From assembly GCA_019313095.1 (NCBI GenBank), contig JAFDBU010000068.1:1-11495 (forward strand): 11,495 nucleotides of DNA, given 5' to 3'. The notes under the pieces were generated by a model. The model saw only the letters and a list, made by a program, of their open reading frames with translations. It was not told the DNA's origin and ran no database searches. Positions 1 to 6,642 of this stretch are shown here, piece by piece (within the stretch, counting starts at the first letter, position 1; each line of letters begins with the position of its first letter). This stretch comes from Deltaproteobacteria bacterium (lineage in GTDB: Bacteria; Desulfobacterota; Desulfobulbia; Desulfobulbales; BM004). A program made the translations under genes and the position numbers.

Positions 1-192
1 GCCCACCGTGCCCTGCAACTCAGAGGCTACAGCCGGACTGATATGATAATCAGCGATGACGATATATATGTCCTGGAGACCAATACCATCCCGGGAATGA
101 CACCCACAAGCCTGTTGCCTCAGGCTGCTGCTGCTGCAGGACTTGATTTTTCAGCGCTTCTTGATCGGCTCATTGAACTGGCCCTGGAATAA
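1..192 (+). CDS. ddl: D-alanine--D-alanine ligase, C-terminal fragment (5' end outside window)
   Basis: This is the last 63 codons of an ATP-grasp ligase that joins two D-alanines for peptidoglycan precursor synthesis in the cytoplasm. The reading frame is open from base 1 to the TAA at 190-192. The fragment carries the family signature ETNTIPGMT at fragment residues 26-34. Its Glu and Asn correspond to the Mg2+-binding residues of Ddl, and the following Pro-Gly-Met-Thr is typical of the active-site end. The tail [19 protein letters not shown] matches the usual C-terminal helix of Ddl, including the conserved 'S..P..A...G' pattern. The Ala run is coded by a short GCT repeat. The ATP-binding core lies upstream of the window, so the start and operon partners cannot be seen. 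The identification rests on this C-terminal motif and is fairly secure. Confidence 0.9.
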   Translation, partial: AHRALQLRGYSRTDMIISDDDIYVLETNTIPGMTPTSLLPQAAAAAGLDFSALLDRLIELALE

Positions 193-424
193 ATTCAGAC
201 CTTCCAAGTCTTATTTTTTAAAAAAAATTAGACCGATTTGCTGTTTGTATTTTATCAGTTCACCGGCATGTTCACGACCGTAGCCGTGAGTTCAATACCG
301 CTGAAAGGAAAACGGCCGAGAATGACATAAACCAAGAAATAGATTGTCTTTTATGGTATTTATTGTAAAAGACTCATGTTTGCAGAAGTAATCTAATTCC
401 ATAAATCACAATCAGGTTATAAAA
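193..424. other. Intergenic region between ddl and the GGDEF gene
   Basis: These 232 bases hold no recognised gene. A T-run/A-run (about 212-228) follows ddl, but no GC-rich stem precedes it, so I do not call a terminator. A short frame opens at 232 and could be read from ATG 268 to TAA 330 as a 20-residue basic peptide (starts MFTTVAVSSI, ends KGKRPRMT). It has no ribosome binding site and no recognised family, and may be chance or a gene remnant. A 5-bp hairpin, TCACG/CGTGA, spans 272-289. The promoter of the following gene is probably in 340-410, but no -35/-10 pair stands out. Confidence 0.4.
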
Positions 425-1369
425 ATGGATATATGGGAAAAACTTCAAGCAGTTGAGCAAAACTTTTTTGCCATTGAGCAACAGCTTAAAGCCGCTTCCA
501 GAACCCTGCCGGAACCCATCTTTGTTGTAGACGAATTCGGCAAATACTTGCAAGTAGTCGGCTCCATAGAACGATCTCTCTTCCGCAGTGTCGAGTTTAT
601 CAAAGGCAAAAACATCCATGATGTCCTGCATGAAAACCTGGCTGACAGGTTCATGCAGACAATTTCAGAAGCAATCGCCGGTAATACGCTGAAAACCATG
701 CAGTACCAGATTGGTCCCGGTGACATCATTGGTTCCTCTGAGGTCATTCTGAAAGGAAACCAGTGGTTCGAAGGTCGGTTCTACCCCATAAAAGACAAGA
801 ATAATGAAATACATTCAGTTATCTGGCTTTCAATCAATATCACTGAAAAAAAAGAACTGGAAGAACAGCTGAAGGAGTTGTCTGAAAAGGATCCGCTTAC
901 CGGCGCCTGCAACAGAAGATACTTCATGCAGATATTCGACAAACAGTTCGCCATCAGTAAAAGATACAAGTCTAAATTATCTGTCCTGCTTATTGATATT
1001 GACAATTTCAAGAAGATAAACGACACCTACGGCTACGACTGCGGGGATGCCATCCTGAAAAAATTCGGATTATTCTGTGAAGAGCATTTTCGTCAGTCTG
1101 ATCTTTTTGCCAGGTATGCCGGTGAAGAATTTGTCGTCATGCTGCCAAATACCCCAAGTCTGGGAGCTGCTATCGTTGCTGAACGGCTCAGAGCCAATAT
1201 TGAAGATATGACCGTGACCTATGAAAAGAAAAATATTAAGTTTTCCATCAGCATAGGTATCAGTTCCATTATAGATTCAGATCAAAACAGCAATGCGGTT
1301 CTAAGAAGGGCTGAAGCTTCACTCTACCAGGCCAAGAAAAAGGGTGGCAGCAGGCTAGAAATTACCTAG
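425..1369 (+). CDS. PAS-GGDEF diguanylate cyclase (AGEEF variant)
   Basis: A 314-residue cytoplasmic protein predicted to make the second messenger c-di-GMP from two GTP. Residues about 25-142 form a PAS-type sensor domain: it opens with EPIFVVDEFGKYL and ends with VIWLSINITEKKELE, the usual link into an output domain. Residues about 150-314 are a GGDEF domain beginning KDPLTGACNRRYF. The metal-binding segment DIDNFKKIND is at 191-200. The catalytic signature is AGEEF at 232-236 rather than GGDEF; this variant is known in active cyclases. The product-inhibition I-site RxxD is intact (R223-D226), five residues before the signature. The usual His after INDTYG is Tyr204. There are no membrane segments, so the signal is probably cytosolic. 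An AGG at 414-416 lies 8 bases before the ATG. It is transcribed toward serS, with 17 bp between the two stop codons. The ligand of the PAS domain cannot be told from sequence. Confidence 0.93.
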   Translation: MDIWEKLQAVEQNFFAIEQQLKAASRTLPEPIFVVDEFGKYLQVVGSIERSLFRSVEFIKGKNIHDVLHENLADRFMQTISEAIAGNTLKTMQYQIGPGDIIGSSEVILKGNQWFEGRFYPIKDKNNEIHSVIWLSINITEKKELEEQLKELSEKDPLTGACNRRYFMQIFDKQFAISKRYKSKLSVLLIDIDNFKKINDTYGYDCGDAILKKFGLFCEEHFRQSDLFARYAGEEFVVMLPNTPSLGAAIVAERLRANIEDMTVTYEKKNIKFSISIGISSIIDSDQNSNAVLRRAEASLYQAKKKGGSRLEIT

Positions 1370-1386
1370 CCAGTTGATAAATCAGG

Positions 1387-2652
1387 TTAGAACCTTTTTT
1401 CGAAATAGGGTTCCAGAACCTCAGGCAGATAGATGGAGCCGTTCTCACGCTGAAAATTTTCCAGGATGGCTGCCAGGGTGCGGCCTACCGCCAGACCACT
1501 GCCGTTCAGGGTATGGACCAGTGCACTTTTCTTACTGTCCCGGGGCCTGTAACGTATCCCTCCCCGTCTCGCCTGAAAATCACCAAAATTGCTGCAGGAA
1601 GAGATTTCCCGGTACGTATTCTGGGCCGGCATCCACACCTCAATATCATAGGTCTTGTTGGCTGAAAATCCCAGATCACCCGTACACAGTGTAATTACCC
1701 TGTATGGCAGTTTCAGAAGCTGCAGCACTTCCTCGGCATCGGACAGCAGGGATTCGAGTTCGGCAAAGGAATCTGCGGGCCGGCTGAATTTTACCAGTTC
1801 CACCTTATCAAACTGGTGCTGTCTGATCAGCCCGCGTGTATCCTTACCGTATGAACCTGCTTCAGACCGGAAGCATGGCGTATAGGAACAGTATTTAATG
1901 GGCAGTTCTTTTTCGACCAGAGTTTCGTCTCGGTGAATATTAGTGACCGGCACCTCGGCGGTTGGGATCAAATAATAATCCCAGCCGCTTATTTTAAAGA
2001 GGTCCTCCTCGAATTTCGGCAACTGCCCCGTAGCAGTCATAGAAGAAGTATTAACCATAAACGGGGGCAGAACCTCTACATAACCATGTTTCTGGGTGTG
2101 CAGGTCCAGCATGAAATTGATCAGGGCGCGCTCAAGCCTGGAGCCAAGCCCCTTGAGAAGGGCAAAGCGTGCTCCGGACAGTTTCGCAGCCCTTTCAAAA
2201 TCAAGGATATCCAGTTTCACACCGATTTCCCAGTGGGGTTTCGGCTCAAAACCAAACTCAGGTATTTTACCCCATTTTTTTACTTCAACGTTATCATTTT
2301 CATCCCTGCCAACCGGCACGGAATCATCACAAAGATTTGGGATTCCCATGATAATATCCTGCAGGTTCTCTTCAATAGCTGCCACCTGACTTTCCAGGTA
2401 CTTTACGCGTTCTCCGGCTTCACGCATTTCCTGGATAAGGGGTTCGGCATCTTTTTTTTGTTTTTTGAGTTCTGCAATTTCGCTTGATACCATCTTCCTA
2501 TTGTTCCGCAGACTTTCGAGCTCCGCCAGCAGTTTGCGCCTTTGGATATCAACATCCTCAAAGTCTTCAAGCCTGGAGTCTGCCGCCCCTCGCAGTTTCG
2601 TCTTCTCTTTGACCAGCTCCAAATTTTCTCTGGTGAAACGCAACTCAAGCAT
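1387..2652 (-). CDS. serS: Seryl-tRNA synthetase
   Basis: A 421-residue class II aminoacyl-tRNA synthetase that charges tRNA-Ser (and tRNA-Sec, if present) with serine. Residues 1-110 form the long antiparallel coiled-coil arm that grips the tRNA long variable arm; residues 27-100 are rich in Lys, Glu, Arg and Leu heptads. The catalytic core follows. The TAE of the serine-binding loop is at 231-233, motif 2 has [20 protein letters not shown] at 261-280, the conserved SSCSNF is at 351-356, and motif 3 has [11 protein letters not shown] at 383-393. Length is normal for bacterial SerRS (about 420-430). The ATG at 2652 gives the standard [10 protein letters not shown] start and is preceded on the minus strand by a purine-rich GGGCGGA five bases away. 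All catalytic motifs are intact, so it is presumably functional. It converges with the cyclase gene and diverges from tatC. Confidence 0.98.
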   Translation of the reverse strand: MLELRFTRENLELVKEKTKLRGAADSRLEDFEDVDIQRRKLLAELESLRNNRKMVSSEIAELKKQKKDAEPLIQEMREAGERVKYLESQVAAIEENLQDIIMGIPNLCDDSVPVGRDENDNVEVKKWGKIPEFGFEPKPHWEIGVKLDILDFERAAKLSGARFALLKGLGSRLERALINFMLDLHTQKHGYVEVLPPFMVNTSSMTATGQLPKFEEDLFKISGWDYYLIPTAEVPVTNIHRDETLVEKELPIKYCSYTPCFRSEAGSYGKDTRGLIRQHQFDKVELVKFSRPADSFAELESLLSDAEEVLQLLKLPYRVITLCTGDLGFSANKTYDIEVWMPAQNTYREISSCSNFGDFQARRGGIRYRPRDSKKSALVHTLNGSGLAVGRTLAAILENFQRENGSIYLPEVLEPYFEKRF

Positions 2653-2720
2653 AACAATCCGCCCTTGTTTTTATTTAACCGTAAATAGTTACGTAAAAAT
2701 TAATCGAATTCAGGCAAATA

Positions 2721-2749
2721 CTATTAGTGAAACAGCCTGCTGCTGTCAA
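2721..2749 (-). promoter_or_regulatory. Candidate sigma70-like promoter of serS
   Basis: Read on the minus strand, a perfect TTGACA -35 box (plus-strand 2744-2749) is followed after 17 bp by TAATAG (2721-2726) as a weaker -10. The predicted transcript would start near 2714, leaving a leader of about 60 bases before the serS ATG. The box spacing is ideal but the -10 matches consensus at only three positions. No T-box-like stem-loop series is visible in so short a leader. Confidence 0.5.
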
Positions 2750-2803
2750 TCTGTAAATGGTGAAACTTTCTAAACCAAATTTTAAAATGTCATTATTCCA
2801 ACA

Positions 2804-2831
2804 TTGGAGTGCCGGAGTGAAAAAGTATAAT
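2804..2831 (+). promoter_or_regulatory. Candidate sigma70-like promoter toward tatC
   Basis: A perfect TATAAT -10 at 2826-2831 is preceded by TTGGAG at 2804-2809 with 16 bp spacing. Only the first three -35 bases match. Transcription would start near 2838, giving tatC a leader of about 125 bases. The leader contains the 14-bp dyad at 2863-2876 and a short ORF at 2932-3000. Confidence 0.42.
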
Positions 2832-2862
2832 AATAAACACTGCAATCTCAAACTCAGGGATT

Positions 2863-2876
2863 TATAGGAACCTATA
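2863..2876. repeat. 14-bp perfect dyad (TATAGG AA CCTATA)
   Basis: Six-base inverted arms with a two-base AA centre lie in the predicted tatC leader, 25-38 bases after the predicted transcript start. The two-base spacing is too tight for an RNA hairpin, so if functional it is more likely a binding site for a dimeric DNA-binding protein. No matching regulator is in the window, and a chance dyad in AT-rich DNA is quite possible. Confidence 0.3.
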
Positions 2877-2962
2877 GCGGCTGTTTTAACAAGCACTATG
2901 GAACTTTTTCTGGTACAAAGACTGGCTTAAAATGACTAAAATTAAATACGCGCCACAGTCTC

Positions 2963-3664
2963 TTGGAAATAAACAGCAATCTTGTCATATTCCTGTCTGA
3001 ACTCAGGAAATCTATCCGGCTTCTCGGAGCATCCATTATTTTGGGCACAGCCGGACTTTACTTCATTTCCCCCGTTATTTTACAATTTCTGCAGGGACAT
3101 CTGGATCAGGAGCTCGCCTTCTTTACAGTGGCGGAACCCTTCCTGGCTCATGTCAAGCTGTCATTTTTTGTAACTCTCTTTGTGCTTATGCCCGGTATTA
3201 TGTACTGTCTCTGGATGGCCTTGGGCAAACCGTTCAAACTCTCTGAAAAAACTCTTGTCTGGTTTGTATTCTTCACCACTATACTATTCTATCTTGGGGC
3301 CGGATTCTGCTACACGATTACCCTAACCTACGGCGTCAAATTCCTGCTTGGCTTCCAGTCTTCTCAGCTTAAGCCGGTTATCTCGGTCAACAAATTCGTC
3401 AATTTTGTCTCTATTTTCATCCTGGCTTTCGGCCTTATCTTCGAACTTCCGATCTTCATGGTCTTCTCAGCCAAAGTCGGTCTCATTCCCCGGCAAACCT
3501 TTGAACGAAACAGGCGTTATGCGGTGCTCATCATCAGCATCATGGCAGCGCTACTGACCCCGACTCCCGATGTCTTCAACATGCTGCTCATGGGTGGGCC
3601 GCTCTACCTGCTGTATGAGATCGGAATCTTAATTCTCAGGATAATGAAAACAGGTAATGCGTAA
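2963..3664 (+). CDS. tatC: Sec-independent (twin-arginine) translocase subunit TatC, TTG start
   Basis: A 233-residue inner-membrane protein: the receptor core of the Tat system, which exports folded proteins bearing twin-arginine signals. Six hydrophobic segments fit the TatC fold (about residues 20-40, 65-85, 98-120, 145-165, 186-200, 208-226). Family hallmarks are present: LSELRK near the N-terminus (E13), a Glu in the first cytoplasmic loop (LSEKTL, E95), FELP (E161), and LLTPTPDVFN (D203) followed by PLYLLYEIGI. It is slightly shorter than the usual roughly 250 residues, mainly at the N-terminus. The start is TTG at 2963 because the frame is closed by TGA at 2933 and no ATG or GTG lies between. 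There is no clear Shine-Dalgarno, so translation may be weak or coupled to the overlapping short ORF. No tatA or tatB is adjacent. It converges with the channel gene downstream. Confidence 0.92.
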   Translation: MEINSNLVIFLSELRKSIRLLGASIILGTAGLYFISPVILQFLQGHLDQELAFFTVAEPFLAHVKLSFFVTLFVLMPGIMYCLWMALGKPFKLSEKTLVWFVFFTTILFYLGAGFCYTITLTYGVKFLLGFQSSQLKPVISVNKFVNFVSIFILAFGLIFELPIFMVFSAKVGLIPRQTFERNRRYAVLIISIMAALLTPTPDVFNMLLMGGPLYLLYEIGILILRIMKTGNA

Positions 3665-3721
3665 AAATAAAGCTTAGGGGATATATCTTCCAAGCATTAT
3701 TTATGCTGGACCAATATACAT

Positions 3722-5392
3722 TTATTTCTTTCCGGTATCCTGTGGTGATTTCTTTGCCGGCGGTGCATACCACTGGTCCGGTGGCACCAGCTTTGGTTGT
3801 TCGGTGTCATGCTCGTAATTCGGGGTCATGATCTGGACATTGTACTCGTTGAACACATCAAGAATATTCCGGTGCAGGTGAGAATAAAGCTGCATCATGT
3901 GCCTGACATCATCGCAATACACATTCAACTCGTAGTTAACGGCAAAATCTCCCAGTGACTGCTGCAGCACGAAAGGCTTGGGCTCAGCCCTGAGACCTTT
4001 CGTACGGTCGGCAGCCAGCAACAGCATGGCCTCAACCTGGCGCCAGGGAACCTCGTAGCCGATGCCAACGGTGGTGTGCAGTATGAGCCCATTGGCCTGG
4101 GCTTCGGTGGTGTAGTTAATGATATTGCTGTTAAGTACATTGGAATTGGGAATCACGATCTCTTCATTTTTCAATGAGCGCAGTCGAGTTACAAGTACAC
4201 TTCTGTTTACAACTTCGCCCATGAGATCATTGATCATGATACGGTCCCCGATCTTGAAGGCCCGCCGGTAGGTTATGGTGTACCCGGCGATTATGTTCGT
4301 CAGCACAGAGGATGATCCGAGCGAAAAAATAACCCCCAGAAAGATGGAAACCCCCTTGAAGGCATCCGAGCTCGAGCCGGGTATGTAGGGATATGCAACG
4401 ATAACAGCAAATGAAACGATCAGCAGACGCGCAATCCTGTAGGTCGGCATCCCCCACTCCCGCTCAAAGTTCTTCAGCTGGATACTGCCCCGGTCAATGC
4501 CGGTAAAAAAAAGGCGAGTCAATTTCAGAATATAGCGGGTGATAAAAAAGAGTATGGCAAGAAAGAAGATATTGGGCAGCGCATCCACTATCCCCAGGCC
4601 AATGATACGCAGCGGATCAATGGTAAGAGCAAAAAGATATTTCGCAAAAAGACGCGTCCAGGGGTAGAGGCCGAGCACCAGGTTCAGGTAGAAGTAGATA
4701 ACAACCAGGATGGTCAGCACTTTAAAGATCTTATGCAAACCTCTCAGTATATCCCCGACCTGTTCAGCGTCAATTATATAATGGGATTTACTCTGCAGAC
4801 GTTCTACACGGCCCATTATTCTGCGCTGAGCCAAGGCATCGAGCCAGATAAATACGCGCAAAATCCCCCAGAGCAGGAGAATAGCCAGAACCGTTGCAAT
4901 AAGGGCATATCCTGAATTTATCAGCAAAACCCTGGGAGCCCTGTCATTACGGTACTCAATGATGGCTAGCTTAATTTTTTCCTGGGTCACTTTTGCTAAC
5001 AATTCTAACGAAATGCCTTCCCTGACAGCATCGTTTTCGACCAGACCCAAGGCATTGCGACTACCGGCCTTGATATAGGTGACTTCTCCCTCTTTGATAA
5101 TCTCCAATTTATTGGGATCAAAAGTCCTATCTTCTGCCAGGTTTTTTATACGTGTGGCAATTTTCCTCGCCCTATCCTTGGCAGGATAGGATGTGACACC
5201 ACTTACTCGGAATAATTCCTTGCCGTCAACAATTACGGGTGCGGTAGCGGAAGTGAGAAATTCTGAACCTTGGTAAAGGCCTGTGGGTTCCTGGGCTGGG
5301 ACAAGTGAAAACTTAGTAAAAAGGATTATTAAACAGATAAAAAAAAGCCTGAGAATTGATGCGGTTCTTCTCGGGTAAAATAGTTTTCGCAT
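3722..5392 (-). CDS. MscS-family mechanosensitive ion channel with secreted N-terminal domain
   Basis: A 556-residue membrane protein predicted to open under membrane tension and release solutes on osmotic downshock. The ATG at 5392 begins a signal peptide (MRKLFYPRRT, then the hydrophobic stretch ILRLFFICLIILF, likely cleaved after VPA near residue 33). Next comes an extracytoplasmic domain of about 120 residues. Hydrophobic segments follow at about 156-180, 223-241, 272-290 and 320-337. The MscS pore helix is at about 346-373 (FKGVSIFLGVIFSLGSSSV, then NIIAGYTITYRRAFKIGDRI). The beta domain follows with MGEVVNRSVLVTRLRS and the signature VIPNSNVLNS near 413-422. The C-terminus is proline- and lysine-rich (APPAKKSPQDTGKK). 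An in-frame TTG at 5437 would add 15 residues (MIRFLNYLPS...), but ATG gives the more normal signal peptide; neither has a strong ribosome binding site. E. coli MscS is 286 residues, so this is one of the larger multi-domain homologues. Confidence 0.9.
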   Translation of the reverse strand: MRKLFYPRRTASILRLFFICLIILFTKFSLVPAQEPTGLYQGSEFLTSATAPVIVDGKELFRVSGVTSYPAKDRARKIATRIKNLAEDRTFDPNKLEIIKEGEVTYIKAGSRNALGLVENDAVREGISLELLAKVTQEKIKLAIIEYRNDRAPRVLLINSGYALIATVLAILLLWGILRVFIWLDALAQRRIMGRVERLQSKSHYIIDAEQVGDILRGLHKIFKVLTILVVIYFYLNLVLGLYPWTRLFAKYLFALTIDPLRIIGLGIVDALPNIFFLAILFFITRYILKLTRLFFTGIDRGSIQLKNFEREWGMPTYRIARLLIVSFAVIVAYPYIPGSSSDAFKGVSIFLGVIFSLGSSSVLTNIIAGYTITYRRAFKIGDRIMINDLMGEVVNRSVLVTRLRSLKNEEIVIPNSNVLNSNIINYTTEAQANGLILHTTVGIGYEVPWRQVEAMLLLAADRTKGLRAEPKPFVLQQSLGDFAVNYELNVYCDDVRHMMQLYSHLHRNILDVFNEYNVQIMTPNYEHDTEQPKLVPPDQWYAPPAKKSPQDTGKK

Positions 5393-5483
5393 AGCCAGTA
5401 TAAACAATGAGGGCAGATAATTTAAAAACCTTATCAAGCGAAACTCTTAAATAAGGCTGCGGACTAATCTGTTCAAGAAAGAA

Positions 5484-5513
5484 ATCTTAATGGAATTATG
5501 GGGATACTGTCAA
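5484..5513 (-). promoter_or_regulatory. Candidate promoter of the MscS-type channel gene
   Basis: On the minus strand a perfect TTGACA (plus-strand 5508-5513) is followed after 18 bp by TAAGAT (5484-5489), a four-of-six -10. The predicted start near 5477 leaves about 85 bases of leader before the ATG. It lies upstream of both possible start codons, so it does not decide between them. Confidence 0.45.
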
Positions 5514-5596
5514 TAGGAAGTGATTGAGAGCAGTTTCACTCCATATTTATATGAATAGCCGGTAAAGATTTACAGCTGTCTGCGGCTCAAAGCTTT

Positions 5597-6004
5597 TTAT
5601 TCCATCTCAACAACAGTAAACCCCTCAGCCTGAAGCAGTGCAGCTGTAACCCCAACCCTTGGATTAAGGCCGCACGATGGACTCCTTGCCTTGAGAAATA
5701 CTTTTGTAATGTGCTGATGCTTAGCAATTTCCAGGACCTGCCTGGCACCGAGAATAAAGTTTACGGTCACATCAAGACCAGTCTTGGTTATAACTCTGGA
5801 CCGGCCTGCCAGCACATCATGTCCATTCCCAGCAGTAAGGTCAGCCGCCACCCTTGGGGTCGGAAGTCCGCCCAACTGTTCCGGACAGACTGGGATACAG
5901 ACTGCCCCTGCTACAGCCTTCATGCCAATGTCACTGACAATAATTTCCCCGTCATACTTGGTTTTAAGGCCCATCAAACAGGCACTGATCAGATATACTT
6001 CCAT
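5597..6004 (-). CDS. DUF523 family protein (TudS-like thiouracil desulfidase family)
   Basis: A 135-residue cytoplasmic protein of the DUF523/YbbK family. Visible signatures are ISACLMGLKTKYDGE near the start (C9), PVCPEQLGGLPTPR (C36, C40), TGLDVTVNFILGA, and ARSPSCG (C111). The family includes TudS, a [4Fe-4S] enzyme that removes sulfur from 2-thiouracil. C9, C40 and C111 fall where TudS places its three cluster ligands. That chemistry is known for a few members only, so substrate here is inference. After SPSCG most members have a longer Tyr-Asp-Gly-containing loop before the final GVTAALL segment; here it is cut to about four residues. The ATG at 6004 is preferred over the TTG one codon upstream. 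A GAGA about seven bases before it can serve as ribosome binding site. It is a single gene, divergent from ftsB. Confidence 0.88.
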   Translation of the reverse strand: MEVYLISACLMGLKTKYDGEIIVSDIGMKAVAGAVCIPVCPEQLGGLPTPRVAADLTAGNGHDVLAGRSRVITKTGLDVTVNFILGARQVLEIAKHQHITKVFLKARSPSCGLNPRVGVTAALLQAEGFTVVEME

Positions 6005-6023
6005 CAAATTATCTCAAATTGTC

Positions 6024-6053
6024 ATAAAATTTCTCATGTGGCATCTATGCCAA
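6024..6053 (-). promoter_or_regulatory. Candidate DUF523 gene promoter overlapped by a dyad
   Basis: On the minus strand TTGGCA (plus-strand 6048-6053, five of six matches) is followed after 18 bp by TTTTAT (6024-6029, four of six). The transcript would start about a dozen bases before the ATG at 6004. A perfect 14-bp dyad, TGGCAT CT ATGCCA at 6039-6052, covers the -35 box and part of the spacer, a position suited to a repressor operator. Both calls are by eye only. Confidence 0.33.
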
Positions 6054-6254
6054 GCCCTGGCTGTACAATTGAAGCACTGCCATTTTATCCCTTTACCAGG
6101 TATCAGGATTCTCACTTAAAAAATCTTTCTGGATATAAAAGAGTTCCAATTGCACATGCAGATATTCTATGATATTTTTTTCTCAATTTTCAATAAACAA
6201 ACAATCTTCCCTCAAGCCATTATAAAAACATTCTGCTTATTACTATTCAAATCC

Positions 6255-6557
6255 ATGCTTCAGAAATTCTCAAGCCGTGAAAAAAAACAGCTGATTTACT
6301 GGGGCCTTTTTTGGGCTTCACTGCTTCTCCTTTGGATTGTTTTTGCCCCAAACAGAGGCGTGGTTGCACTCTATAAGTCCAATGAGGAAATCACCAGGCT
6401 GCAGGAAGAAAACAGAAGGCTGGCTCAAGAGAATAAGGTGCTGCAGGAAGAAATAAACAAATTGCAGGATGACCCTTCTTACCTGGAAGAAAAGGCACGA
6501 AAAGAGTACGGCATGCTCAAGGAAAATGAGGTGCTTTACATTATCAAAAAGAAATAG
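6255..6557 (+). CDS. ftsB: FtsB/DivIC-family septum formation initiator
   Basis: A 100-residue single-pass membrane protein of the FtsB/DivIC family, part of the FtsQ-FtsL-FtsB divisome subcomplex in the inner membrane. A short charged N-terminus (KFSSREKKQ) is followed by one membrane span (about 13-32, LIYWGLFWASLLLLWIVF). A Gly near the end of the span, as in FtsB, comes next (PNRGVVALYK). A coiled coil of EI.RLQEENRRLAQENKVLQEEINKLQ type occupies about 44-71. The C-terminal motif is DDPSYLEEKARKEYGMLKENEVLYII, the classic FtsB ending. The frame is open further up to ATG 6150, which has an AAGAG five bases before it. The extra 35 residues (FYDIFFSIFNKQ...) are AT-rich and unlike the family, so ATG 6255 is chosen, although it lacks a clear ribosome binding site. 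The gene is alone, not with eno or other division genes. Confidence 0.88.
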   Translation: MLQKFSSREKKQLIYWGLFWASLLLLWIVFAPNRGVVALYKSNEEITRLQEENRRLAQENKVLQEEINKLQDDPSYLEEKARKEYGMLKENEVLYIIKKK

Positions 6558-6565
6558 AAAAAAAG

Positions 6566-6603
6566 AGGGCTGCCGAGTGGAAATATTTCCAGGCGGCAGC
6601 CCT
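6566..6603 (-). terminator. Strong hairpin terminator after fmdB (minus strand), nested stems
   Basis: A perfect 10-bp stem, AGGGCTGCCG (6566-6575) with CGGCAGCCCT (6594-6603), encloses a second stem TGGAA/TTCCA around ATAT. On the minus strand the hairpin is followed by CTCTTTTTTTC, giving a textbook intrinsic terminator for the FmdB gene ending at 6643. On the plus strand only TATATG follows, so it would be at best a weak stop for ftsB transcripts. Confidence 0.85.
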
Positions 6604-6642
6604 TATATGTTAAGGAGTCAATCCAGACCCCGAAAATCATGC

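Larger units (their letters stand above)
2653..2962. other. 310-bp divergent control region between serS and tatC
   Basis: No gene in this stretch is supported. It carries the serS promoter candidate on the minus strand, a promoter candidate toward tatC on the plus strand, and the dyad at 2863-2876. A 22-codon ORF starts at ATG 2932 and runs to TGA 3000, overlapping the start of tatC in another frame. A 73-codon minus-strand frame (2675-2896) starts with GTG, has no ribosome binding site and shows no recognisable protein pattern, so it is not called. AT content is high throughout, as expected for a double promoter region. Confidence 0.55.

Noticed and set aside
124..138. GCT repeat near the end of ddl
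   Set aside because: It encodes a short Ala run in a conserved helix of the ligase; ordinary coding sequence, not a tandem repeat locus.
1384..1401. AGGT/ACCT stem followed by TTTTTT after the cyclase gene
   Set aside because: The stem is only four base pairs and lies within the end of serS; too weak to call a terminator.
1933..2487. Long plus-strand frame of 184 codons opposite serS
   Set aside because: It is fully antisense to a clearly real seryl-tRNA synthetase gene with all motifs intact; a shadow frame.
2675..2896. 73-codon minus-strand frame between serS and tatC
   Set aside because: It starts with GTG, has no ribosome binding site, shows no recognisable domain pattern and covers both predicted promoters and the dyad, so it is probably chance.
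3693..3707. AGCAT/ATGCT hairpin between tatC and the channel gene
   Set aside because: It is AT-rich, five base pairs long and not followed by a T-run on either strand.
5393..5437. Upstream TTG start for the MscS-type channel
   Set aside because: It would put a second hydrophobic stretch before the signal peptide; ATG 5392 gives a normal signal peptide. It cannot be fully excluded, since neither start has a good ribosome binding site.
6150..6254. N-terminal extension of the FtsB frame from ATG 6150
   Set aside because: An AAGAG precedes this ATG, but the 35 extra residues are unlike FtsB/DivIC proteins and the base composition is that of spacer DNA; start placed at 6255.
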